Source of the DNA: Bacteroidota bacterium
GTDB lineage: Bacteria; Bacteroidota; Ignavibacteria; Ignavibacteriales; Ignavibacteriaceae
NCBI GenBank assembly: GCA_023453665.1
Contig: JAEXTA010000177.1
Location: forward strand, 1-6,650
Direction: 5' to 3'
Length of the DNA: 6,650 bases
Positions 1-5,588 of this stretch are shown here, one piece after another (within the stretch, counting starts at the first letter, position 1; each line of letters begins with the position of its first letter). Made by a program: the position numbers and the translations under genes. The notes beneath the pieces are model-generated. The model did no database searches, was not told the DNA's origin, and saw only the letters and a program-made list of their open reading frames with translations.

Positions 1-1
1 A

Positions 2-919
2 CTCTGGCCTGAAGGAAGAGTGGGCGGTTCATATAACACAACGCAACAGTGGCAGCAGTTTACAAATCTTTTAAAGACTGCAAGGAATGCAATTGTAGAC
101 GCGGTCCCTGATACAACTATACCGATCATGTTACATATCGATAGAGGTGGAGATAATGCAGGCAGCAGATGGTTCTTTGATAATATTAATTCTTACCAGG
201 TAACATTCGATATAATCGGTCAATCATTTTATCCCTGGTGGCATGGCACATTAACACAGCTATCTCAAAATCTAAATGATCTTGCTTCAAGGTATAATAA
301 AAAAATTATTGTCGTTGAGACAGCTTATCCCTGGACGTTACAATATTATGACAATGTCACAAACATTGTTGGTTTAGCATCGCAATTACAAACAGGTTAT
401 CCGGCAACTGTCCAGGGGCAGTTTAATTATTTAGTCGACATGATTCAGATTATTAAAAATGTTCCAAACGACAAAGGTTTCGGAATTTTTTATTGGGCAC
501 CCGAATTTATTTCTGTTCAACCAATCGGTTCGCCCTGGGAAAATTTAGCTCTCTTTGATTTTAGTAATTCAGTCCTATCTTCAATGTCAGCTTTTCATGA
601 TACCGTTTCGACTTTTTATGATGAAGAAAAAAATAAAATTTTTGACTTCAAACTATATCAGAATTTCCCGAATCCTTTCAATCCCGTCACAAGAATTAAT
701 TTTGAATTATCTGAACAAACAAATGTAAGAATTGTTGTCTACAATTCGCTTGGGGAACAAATCGATGTGTTGCTAAATGAATATAAAAATGCCGGCGCAT
801 ACTCGATTGAATGGGATGGACTAAATTCTAACAATGTAAAACTGCCTTCCGGTACATATTTCGTAAATATGATTACCGAAAAGTATTCTTCTTCAATTAA
901 AATGATTTTTATTAAATAA
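2..919 (+). CDS. Secreted GH53 endo-beta-1,4-galactanase, 3' part, with T9SS sorting domain
   Basis: This gene is cut by the window's left edge. The frame is open from base 2, and the first residues read LWPEGRVGG, the GH53 stretch that follows the acid/base Glu, so the GTG at 20 is not a real start. GH53 enzymes cleave beta-1,4-galactan side chains of pectin outside the cell. Numbering from the GTG codon, hallmarks are IMLHIDRGGD (36-45), FDIIGQSFYPWWHGTL (63-78), the probable nucleophile E100 in VVETAYPW, and FYWAPEF (158-163). Residues about 209-299 form a C-terminal type A T9SS sorting domain: KLYQNFPNPFNP, a beta-rich middle with YNSLGEQ, then LPSGTYF and a final KMIFIK. That domain implies export through the T9SS and release or surface attachment. 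The signal peptide and acid/base residue lie outside the window. The downstream symporter fits a galactan-use locus. The family call is firm; exact substrate preference is inferred. Confidence 0.93.
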   Translation, partial: LWPEGRVGGSYNTTQQWQQFTNLLKTARNAIVDAVPDTTIPIMLHIDRGGDNAGSRWFFDNINSYQVTFDIIGQSFYPWWHGTLTQLSQNLNDLASRYNKKIIVVETAYPWTLQYYDNVTNIVGLASQLQTGYPATVQGQFNYLVDMIQIIKNVPNDKGFGIFYWAPEFISVQPIGSPWENLALFDFSNSVLSSMSAFHDTVSTFYDEEKNKIFDFKLYQNFPNPFNPVTRINFELSEQTNVRIVVYNSLGEQIDVLLNEYKNAGAYSIEWDGLNSNNVKLPSGTYFVNMITEKYSSSIKMIFIK

Positions 920-928
920 AATTATTTG

Positions 929-943
929 TCAGAATATTTCTGA
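929..943. repeat. Short inverted repeat after the galactanase stop
   Basis: TCAGAA and TTCTGA are perfect 6-bp arms around TAT, 10 bp after the stop codon. The stem is AT-rich and no T-run follows, so it is a poor intrinsic terminator. It could equally be a protein-binding dyad or chance in AT-rich DNA. Confidence 0.3.
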
Positions 944-1048
944 TTCTGAGATTGGAAATACAATTAAATATTGATTCTGAAGATCAAATGTGATTTAACT
1001 GATATCTATGTTAATTGTATTTTAAACAGAGTTATTCATAATTATAAC

Positions 1049-1178
1049 ATTTCCGGAAATCACAAAAAGTGTCCGGAAGAATACTATTGTTTTTCTGAAA
1101 AGTAAATTTGTTATTAAGTTTACTAATTATATTTCCGGCATATCGGATTCATTTAAAGTTATAAATTTAAATATCCGG
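1049..1178. promoter_or_regulatory. Four TCCGG motifs, candidate operators for sugar-responsive control
   Basis: TCCGG occurs at 1052-1056 (inside the perfect 12-bp palindrome ATTTCCGGAAAT, 1049-1060), 1072-1076 (GTCCGGAAG), 1134-1138 (TTTCCGGCATATCGG) and 1174-1178 (ATATCCGGCAGG). Start-to-start spacings are 20, 62 and 40 bp, close to whole helical turns, so the copies could sit on one face of the DNA. GC-rich pentamers stand out in this AT-rich stretch. Operator function is inferred; the binding regulator is not in the window. Confidence 0.35.
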
Positions 1179-1242
1179 CAGGCAGGAACTACAAAAGTTA
1201 TTTTAGATTAGTTGTTCTTCATTTTATTATAAAGGAAACTTT

Positions 1243-2715
1243 ATGGAATTAGGGATACTGGATATTAGTGTAATCGTACTGTTTTTTGTTATAGTGCTTG
1301 GAACAAGTATGTTCAAAAGCAGGAAGGAAGAAACAGGTGAAGATTATTTTCTTGCCAGCAGAAGTCTTATCTGGCCAATTATCGGTATATCACTTATTGC
1401 TGCTAACATTTCATCTGAACAATTTGTAGGGATGTCGGGACAAAGTGCCGGCAATGTTGGTCTTGCAATCGCAAGTTATGAATGGATGGCTGCAATCACT
1501 CTTGTGTTTGTTGCGTTCTTTTTTCTTCCGAAATTTTTAAGCAGCGGTATTTATACTATCCCGGAATTTCTTGAATACAGGTACAACTCCGTTGCACGAT
1601 CTTTAATGGCTTTTTACACAATGGTAATTTATGTAGGAGTAACAATCTCGGCAGTAATCTACTCCGGTGCAATTACTATATACACAATATTTAATGTTGA
1701 TCTTGAAATGGCTGTCTGGATAATTGGAGTTATCGCCGCACTCTATACTACATACGGCGGATTAAAAGCAGTTGCATGGGCTGATGTTTTCCAGGGTACC
1801 GCATTAATCGTTGGCGGTGCAATTGTGCTGGTATTCGGATTATATGCAGTTGGGGGATTAGACAATTTCTTTACACATAATGAAGACAGGCTCCACATGG
1901 TTTTACCTGCTGATCATCCGGTACTTCCATGGACGGCTTTAGTAATAGGACTCTGGATTCCAAATATATATTACTGGGGATTGAACCAATACATTACTCA
2001 ACGGACTCTTGCAGCAAAAAGTTTACGCGAAGGGCAAAAGGGAATCATCTTTGCGGCGGCAATAAAAATTATTATTCCATTTGTAATAGTGTTTCCCGGG
2101 ATTATGGCTGCGCAGCTTTATGGTGATTCAATGAATAACACAGATGCTGCTTACCCGTTACTAATTAAGAATCTTATTCCGTCGGGACTAAAAGGATTTA
2201 TGCTTGCCGCGATTGCAGGCGCTGTAATAAGTTCATTAGCATCGATGTTAAATTCAGCATCAACAATATTTACATTAGACCTATATAAAGTTTATATCAA
2301 AAAAGATTCATCACAAAAAAACTTAGTGTTTATAGGAAGAGTGATGACATTAATTTTTGTTGTGCTTGGATGTTTTATCGCACCATATCTTGGTGATCCA
2401 AAATTCCAGGGGATATTTACTTACATACAGGAATTCCAGGGATATATTTCTCCGGGAATATTAGCTGCATTTGTATTTGGAATTATTGTGAAGAAAGCTC
2501 CACCGGCAGCAGGTGTTGTTGCATTAGTTGCCTGCGTTCCGGTGTATGGATTTCTTCAATGGCAGTTTGGTGAAATAGCATTTCTCAACAGGATGGCAAT
2601 TACATTCGGAATCATTTTATTATTGATGACAATTATCACATTGCTCAAACCACTAAAAGAACCAAAGATGCTTCCTAAGAGAGCAGATATTGATTTAGCT
2701 CCAACACCACAATAG
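1243..2715 (+). CDS. Sodium/sugar symporter of the SSS family, vSGLT-like (probably galactose)
   Basis: This inner-membrane protein of 490 residues belongs to the solute:sodium symporter family (LeuT fold) and closely resembles the Vibrio galactose transporter vSGLT, as I remember that sequence. Sugar-site residues of vSGLT have counterparts: N55 and Q60 in AANISSEQF, Y79 and E80 in ASYEWM, N241, gate Y244 and W245 in NIYYWGLNQY, K275 in AAAIK, and Q396 in YIQEFQG. The sodium site is kept as A327, S330 and S331 in GAVISSLASMLNS. One change is A83 where vSGLT has a serine (S91). QRTLAAKS (253-260) and LPKRADIDL (477-485) are also family signatures. The start has a good AGGA site 6 bp upstream. 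The frame ends at a TAG immediately before what looks like the family's last helix (see 2716-2775). The galactanase upstream supports galactose or galacto-oligosaccharide uptake; the sugar is inferred. Confidence 0.93.
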   Translation: MELGILDISVIVLFFVIVLGTSMFKSRKEETGEDYFLASRSLIWPIIGISLIAANISSEQFVGMSGQSAGNVGLAIASYEWMAAITLVFVAFFFLPKFLSSGIYTIPEFLEYRYNSVARSLMAFYTMVIYVGVTISAVIYSGAITIYTIFNVDLEMAVWIIGVIAALYTTYGGLKAVAWADVFQGTALIVGGAIVLVFGLYAVGGLDNFFTHNEDRLHMVLPADHPVLPWTALVIGLWIPNIYYWGLNQYITQRTLAAKSLREGQKGIIFAAAIKIIIPFVIVFPGIMAAQLYGDSMNNTDAAYPLLIKNLIPSGLKGFMLAAIAGAVISSLASMLNSASTIFTLDLYKVYIKKDSSQKNLVFIGRVMTLIFVVLGCFIAPYLGDPKFQGIFTYIQEFQGYISPGILAAFVFGIIVKKAPPAAGVVALVACVPVYGFLQWQFGEIAFLNRMAITFGIILLLMTIITLLKPLKEPKMLPKRADIDLAPTPQ

Positions 2716-2775
2716 ATGTGGTGGGGTGGTGCAGTGGTATTGGTTACACTTATTCTTTATGGAATATTCTGGTGA
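2716..2775 (+). CDS. Detached last membrane helix of the symporter (19 codons, in frame after TAG)
   Basis: Directly after the symporter's TAG, in the same frame, comes an ATG and 19 codons reading MWWGGAVVLVTLILYGIFW, then TGA. SSS sugar transporters commonly end with a linker after the ...RADIDL..P segment and a final helix of the form WGG...LYIIFW, and this peptide matches that ending. The full-length form would be 490 residues, the stop position, then this helix. It may be dead sequence after a nonsense change, a product of stop-codon read-through, or a separate micro-protein made by re-initiation at the TAG-ATG junction. A sequencing error is also possible. The homology of the peptide is well supported; its expression is unknown. 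Confidence 0.6.
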   Translation: MWWGGAVVLVTLILYGIFW

Positions 2776-2834
2776 GTGTTTTATAAATCAATTAAATAAT
2801 TAAAGCTGATTCAATTTTATACGATGAGACAGTA

Positions 2835-2856
2835 AATTGACGCTCAATTAATTTTA
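2835..2856. terminator. Weak hairpin between convergent genes
   Basis: AATTGA (2835-2840) and TCAATT (2844-2849) form a 6-bp stem with a 3-base loop, followed by an AT-rich, T-containing run. It sits between the end of the symporter frame and the stop of the minus-strand small gene, where a bidirectional terminator would be expected. The stem is short and AT-rich, so support is weak. Confidence 0.22.
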
Positions 2857-3081
2857 TTATTGGATTTTGACTCCATTAATGGATATCTCAAAACAATATC
2901 TACAAATTGAATAATTGTTCATTTTTGCTTCGTACCAATATTTGAAGGCGACATCAATACCTGATTCTATTGTTTCATCGATTTTACACTGGGGCTTTTC
3001 ATTGTCCAGATCGTGAACTTCCCTGGTAATTTTATTTCCTATATACCTTTCACCATTTGAGTTTCCTTTAAATCGCCTCAT
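2857..3081 (-). CDS. Small Cys3-His protein resembling the Ada-type metal-binding domain
   Basis: This is a 74-residue soluble protein with no signal peptide or membrane helix. The pattern YIGNK (13-17), H23 in REVHDL, C32, then F46, EA (51-52), Y57 and C60-x-x-C63 follows the layout of the small zinc module seen in Ada (MTTA) and in YVGNK...H...C...EA..GY..C..C proteins. H23, C32, C60 and C63 are the likely metal ligands. Standalone versions with the EVHDL...C.ID signature are familiar as uncharacterized proteins in bacteria and archaea. The start has AGGAG (3092-3096, minus strand) 10 bp upstream. It lies 60 bp after a DUF3892 gene on the same strand and is probably co-transcribed with it. 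Zinc binding is inferred from spacing; the biological role is unknown. Confidence 0.7.
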   Translation of the reverse strand: MRRFKGNSNGERYIGNKITREVHDLDNEKPQCKIDETIESGIDVAFKYWYEAKMNNYSICRYCFEISINGVKIQ

Positions 3082-3103
3082 TTAATATAAACTCCTGTAA
3101 TAT

Positions 3104-3127
3104 CGGGTAGAATAATTATCCTACCCG
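3104..3127. repeat. Near-perfect 24-bp palindrome between the two minus-strand genes
   Basis: The arms CGGGTAG (3104-3110) and CTACCCG (3121-3127) are perfect complements, and the core ATAATTAT (3112-3119) is itself palindromic. A single A/C mismatch (3111/3120) interrupts the 24-bp dyad. On the minus strand it ends 7 bp before the AGGAG of the Cys3-His gene. It could be an operator, an RNA hairpin acting on that gene's translation, or a processing site. No T-run follows on either strand, so a standard terminator is unlikely. Confidence 0.6.
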
Positions 3128-3141
3128 GTTCCCCCAGCCCC

Positions 3142-3402
3142 TCAACAATCGGGAAGGTCATCCAGATTGTTTTTTGTCGTTCTGTCCGGATCCGTTCTCA
3201 GGTACTTGCCATTTGAGCCATTTATTACCTTAATATATACTAACTTTCCATCAACAATTACGTAATAATCATAAAGCCTTAACTGAAGATCATTGATTAT
3301 TTCTAAAGTGTTTCTGGGTGACCACCATTCTCCGTTGTTACATAATGCCAGAATATTTCCTGAGTTGTCTTTTTTAGTACTTGTCACTTTTCTCTCTACC
3401 AT
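3142..3402 (-). CDS. DUF3892 family protein
   Basis: This 86-residue protein has the recognisable DUF3892 layout. An N-terminal strand (VERKVTSTKKDNSGNILALC) is followed by a WWSPRNTLEIINDL segment, then YYVIVDGKLVYIKVI, and the diagnostic ending KYLRTDPDRTTKNNLDDLP. The length is normal for the family. The function of DUF3892 proteins is not known; they are small, presumably cytosolic and often encoded beside unrelated accessory genes. The ATG has an AGGA (3409-3412, minus strand) 6 bp upstream. It is transcribed away from the histidine kinase gene, and the shared 197-bp control region carries two 18-bp operator-like repeats, the nearer one 58 bp before this start. It may therefore be co-regulated with the two-component system; that link is inferred. 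Confidence 0.82.
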   Translation of the reverse strand: MVERKVTSTKKDNSGNILALCNNGEWWSPRNTLEIINDLQLRLYDYYVIVDGKLVYIKVINGSNGKYLRTDPDRTTKNNLDDLPDC

Positions 3403-3460
3403 ACTTTTTCCTACCGGATTTTCTTCACACCAAATGTCATATCATTTTTTGAAAATAGAA

Positions 3461-3478
3461 ATACGTACTTATACTGAT
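3461..3478 (+). promoter_or_regulatory. 18-bp operator-like inverted repeat, site 1
   Basis: ATACGTACTTATACTGAT. The half-sites are TACGTAC and, read on the other strand, TCAGTAT, separated by 2 bp. This is the 7-2-7 head-to-head layout known for NarL-type regulators (TACYYMT-N2-AKRRGTA). Site 2 starts 31 bp further on, about three helical turns. It is probably bound by the response regulator encoded at 4730-5404, which is inferred. Confidence 0.6.
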
Positions 3479-3491
3479 TTTTCAGCTACGA

Positions 3492-3509
3492 ATACGTATA
3501 TATACTGAT
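3492..3509 (+). promoter_or_regulatory. 18-bp operator-like inverted repeat, site 2
   Basis: ATACGTATATATACTGAT. It is identical to site 1 at 16 of 18 positions and identical to site 4 in its left 14 bases. Its half-sites are TACGTAT and TCAGTAT. It ends 90 bp before the kinase ATG and 28 bp before a candidate TACTTTTG promoter element, a placement suited to activation. Confidence 0.62.
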
Positions 3510-3599
3510 GACAGAGTGAAAATTTTATGGTATTATTACTTTTGTAAATGAGTGAGCTTTAAGTGAACATAAAATTTATTCGTTTAATAATGTGTTATA

Positions 3600-4724
3600 A
3601 TGGATAGCACATCTTCAAAATTCTTCGAGATTCTTACAAGCTGGTCAAGCCCGGTATTTATCCTGGTGATTATAGCCTTGGTTGTTATCGCTTTGATTTA
3701 CTACTTGAACAGATATGTTATTAAACCAACAGAAGAAAAGCATCTCATAGAAAAACAGGAGATCGAAATAAAAAACAGCCAGTTAATGGCATTATTTGCC
3801 ACACTGGATCCGGATCCGATAATAAGAATCAATGCAGATGGGGAAATCTTATTCTTTAACAATGCAGCATCAAAAATTCTGAATGTTAAAACAGGGGACC
3901 TGATCACAAATCATTTTGCTAATATCAGGGAAATCAAAACTAAAATAGAAAACAATCTTGTATCGGATATTCCCGTACAAATAAATGATATTCATTTTGA
4001 CGGACTTATAGTTGGGAACTCAGATCTGAATATTGCTCAGATATACCTTCGTGATATCTCTACAATTAAATCTCTCGAAATAAAATTAAAACAATTATCT
4101 CAGTATTTACAAAATCAGATCGATGAAGAAAGATACCGGATTGCAAATGAGCTTCACGATGGTGTTGTTCAGGAACTTTATTTAATTAGAATGGGAATGA
4201 ATAAAATAGAGGAAGAAAACCGGCTTGATCAGGATACGCATATGGAGTCTGTTAAATCAAAATTAAAATCTTTAAGTGATGAACTAAGAAGAATCATTTA
4301 CGATCTTAAGCCCAAGGTACTTGATGAAATAGGTTTGGAACCTGCTCTGAATACTTTGTGCAACAATGTAAGCGCCGAAAGCGGAATTACCGGAAGTATA
4401 CAATTGATAGGATTCAACGGAAGGTTAAATAAAAAACACGAATTATTTTTTTACAGAATAATACAGGAAGGCTTGAGTAATATTATTAAACATTCAGGTG
4501 CCAGTGAATTTAGTGTCTTTATGGTAAAGAATGATTCATCAATAAAAGCAATTATTACAGATAACGGGTGTGGATTAAAAGAAAAAAACTCTGACGATAA
4601 CACTAAACATTTCGGGCTAATGAATATAAGGGAAAGAACCGAGGGCTTGGGTGGAACATTAAAAATTAACTCGAACACTAATGAAGGTGTCACACTTATT
4701 GCCGAGATACCATATAACTCTTAA
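3600..4724 (+). CDS. PAS-domain histidine kinase of the DesK/NarX (HisKA_3) type
   Basis: This 374-residue sensor kinase would phosphorylate the response regulator encoded next to it. One membrane helix (about 17-36, VFILVIIALVVIALIYYL) anchors it. The few residues before the helix leave no room for a periplasmic sensor. A linker coiled coil (about 43-62) leads to a PAS domain (about 62-160; DPDPIIRINADGEILFFN). The HisKA_3 dimerisation domain follows with the phospho-acceptor H186 in ERYRIANELHDGVVQE and the second helix YDLKPKVLDEIGLEPAL (234-250). The HATPase domain has the N box EGLSNIIKHSGA (N294), DNGCGL (321-326) and HFGLMNIRERTEGLGGTL (337-354). All catalytic motifs look intact. The ATG at 3600 is the first in frame after a stop at 3588, and it has no clear ribosome site. 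The signal is unknown; either the PAS domain or the membrane protein at 6014-6574 may provide it. Confidence 0.93.
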   Translation: MDSTSSKFFEILTSWSSPVFILVIIALVVIALIYYLNRYVIKPTEEKHLIEKQEIEIKNSQLMALFATLDPDPIIRINADGEILFFNNAASKILNVKTGDLITNHFANIREIKTKIENNLVSDIPVQINDIHFDGLIVGNSDLNIAQIYLRDISTIKSLEIKLKQLSQYLQNQIDEERYRIANELHDGVVQELYLIRMGMNKIEEENRLDQDTHMESVKSKLKSLSDELRRIIYDLKPKVLDEIGLEPALNTLCNNVSAESGITGSIQLIGFNGRLNKKHELFFYRIIQEGLSNIIKHSGASEFSVFMVKNDSSIKAIITDNGCGLKEKNSDDNTKHFGLMNIRERTEGLGGTLKINSNTNEGVTLIAEIPYNS

Positions 4725-4729
4725 TAATT

Positions 4730-5404
4730 ATGAAAAAAAATTCTATAAAACTATTGATTGCAGATGATCACGAACTGTTCCGGAAAGGAATTATCAGTCT
4801 TCTGTTAGGCGAGGAACGGATTAATATAATAGGAGAAGCAAATAATGGGAAAGATCTTATATATAAAACCCTATTGCTGAAACCCGATTTGATAATTACC
4901 GATATTGCTATGCCCGAACTATCGGGACTTGAAGCTGTAAAATTACTGCGTCAGCAAAACCAGCTAGCAAAGATTATTTTTCTTACGATGTATGGCGGGG
5001 AGGACTATATCTATCATTGCTATAAATCAGGAGGTGATAGTCTGATCAACAAAGATATTTCCAAGACAGAGCTGCTTCAGACAATTGAACTGGTTTGTGA
5101 AGGTGGAAAATATTTTGGGAGTAATTACACCGGGACTAAACTTGATGAGTTCATAACAAATTACGAACAAAAACCTGCGAATGAATTCACGGCTGATCTG
5201 AATGAAATATCACCAAAGGAATCTGATATACTTTTCCTGATTGCAGAAGGGTTAACGAGTAATGAAATAGCAGAGAGAATGCATATTTCAAAAAGAACTG
5301 TTGACACTCACCGGATCCATCTTATGCAGAAATTAAATCTTAAATCATTTCCTCAGCTGATGAAGTTTGCTATAAATTTTACAACAGAAAATAAACGAAA
5401 ATAA
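4730..5404 (+). CDS. NarL/FixJ-family response regulator (REC + LuxR-type HTH)
   Basis: This 224-residue transcription regulator begins 5 bp after the kinase stop, so the two are one operon and a cognate pair. The receiver domain (about 5-122) has the acidic pair D12 and D13, the phospho-acceptor D58 in LIITDIAMP, T86 in FLTMYG and K108 in INKD. The usual GA-x-GYLLK motif appears as GGDSLINK, a mild departure that keeps the lysine. A linker (about 125-158) leads to the LuxR-type helix-turn-helix (about 159-214): ISPKESDILFLIAEG, SNEIAERMHISKRTVDTHR and KLNLKSFPQL. No ribosome site stands out before the ATG, which suggests translational coupling to the kinase. The 18-bp repeats flanking the operon have the 7-2-7 layout typical of sites for this family, so it is the first candidate to bind them. 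Confidence 0.94.
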   Translation: MKKNSIKLLIADDHELFRKGIISLLLGEERINIIGEANNGKDLIYKTLLLKPDLIITDIAMPELSGLEAVKLLRQQNQLAKIIFLTMYGGEDYIYHCYKSGGDSLINKDISKTELLQTIELVCEGGKYFGSNYTGTKLDEFITNYEQKPANEFTADLNEISPKESDILFLIAEGLTSNEIAERMHISKRTVDTHRIHLMQKLNLKSFPQLMKFAINFTTENKRK

Positions 5405-5425
5405 TATTTCCTTCGTTAACCGGCT

Positions 5426-5443
5426 ATCAGTATAAATACTTAC
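5426..5443 (-). promoter_or_regulatory. 18-bp operator-like inverted repeat, site 3 (degenerate)
   Basis: ATCAGTATAAATACTTAC on the plus strand. It matches the reverse complement of site 1 at 15 of 18 positions. The half-sites are TCAGTAT and TAAGTAT with a 2-bp gap. It starts 85 bp before site 4, about eight helical turns. This is the weakest of the four copies. Confidence 0.45.
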
Positions 5444-5510
5444 TTCAACTGATCTTCTCAGACATAAAATTCGAATTACTTCATTATTCTCAATTTACAC
5501 TAATTTAAAA

Positions 5511-5528
5511 ATACGTATATATACGTAT
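5511..5528. promoter_or_regulatory. 18-bp perfect palindrome, site 4 of the operator-like set
   Basis: ATACGTATATATACGTAT is its own reverse complement. It consists of two TACGTAT half-sites head to head around AT, the most symmetric copy of the set. Each half-site matches the NarL heptamer TACYYMT at 6 of 7 positions. It ends 60 bp before the ATG of the exported protein, a typical place for an activator site. Confidence 0.65.
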
Positions 5529-5588
5529 ATAATATCAGTTGCTGGATGAATAATTTTCTCTGAATTTTTATATGAATAAGGAGAAAAA

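Larger units (their letters stand above)
920..1242 (+). promoter_or_regulatory. 323-bp AT-rich intergenic leader of the symporter gene
   Basis: No gene is visible here. The left part contains the inverted repeat TCAGAA-TAT-TTCTGA (929-943) just after the galactanase stop, and a direct repeat TGATTCTGA at 941-949 and 972-980, starts 31 bp apart. The right part contains four TCCGG motifs described separately. A ribosome site AAAGGAAA (1231-1238) lies 6 bp from AGGA to the symporter ATG. I see no convincing promoter hexamers. The length and the motifs suggest that the symporter has its own regulated promoter rather than simple read-through from the galactanase. Confidence 0.5.
3403..3599. promoter_or_regulatory. 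Divergent control region between DUF3892 and kinase genes
   Basis: This 197-bp AT-rich region must hold promoters in both directions. Besides the two 18-bp repeats at 3461 and 3492, TACTTTTG (3537-3544, plus strand) fits the TANNTTTG -7 element known from Bacteroidetes. On the minus strand GACATTTG (3438 to 3431) fits it 7 of 8. The minus element starts 31.5 bp from the centre of the 3461 repeat; the plus element starts 36.5 bp from the centre of the 3492 repeat. No clear -33 TTTG partner is seen, which would suit activator-dependent promoters. The use of this consensus in this organism is assumed. Confidence 0.35.
5405..5588 (+). promoter_or_regulatory. Control region of the exported/membrane protein pair
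   Basis: This is a 184-bp AT-rich gap after the response regulator gene. It contains two 18-bp repeats (5426 and 5511). TAATTTTC (5551-5558) fits the TANNTTTG element 7 of 8 and starts 31.5 bp after the centre of the 5511 repeat. That is the same distance as on the minus-strand side of the divergent region. A strong ribosome site AAGGAG (5578-5583) lies 5 bp before the next ATG. I see no convincing terminator for the kinase-regulator operon. Confidence 0.4.

Noticed and set aside
20..22. GTG as start codon of the galactanase gene
   Set aside because: The frame stays open to the window edge and the upstream codons encode LWPEGR, a conserved GH53 segment, so the gene is truncated by the window rather than starting here.
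1929..2126. 65-codon plus-strand frame inside the symporter
   Set aside because: It is a shadow of a strongly conserved coding region in another frame, with no ribosome site or family resemblance.
3293..3508. 71-codon plus-strand frame overlapping DUF3892 and the divergent control region
   Set aside because: It is antisense to a recognisable DUF3892 gene and runs through the operator-like repeats; its composition looks random.
3806..3820. Tandem GGATCC GGATCC (BamHI-like), possible cloning junction
   Set aside because: It lies in frame in the PAS domain and encodes the plausible Asp-Pro-Asp-Pro of LDPDPIIRI; no discontinuity is seen.
3701..3907. 68-codon minus-strand frame inside the kinase gene
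   Set aside because: It is antisense to the well-conserved PAS region and has no independent support.
4451..4693. 80-codon minus-strand frame inside the kinase gene
   Set aside because: It is antisense to the ATPase motifs and is a by-product of their codon use.
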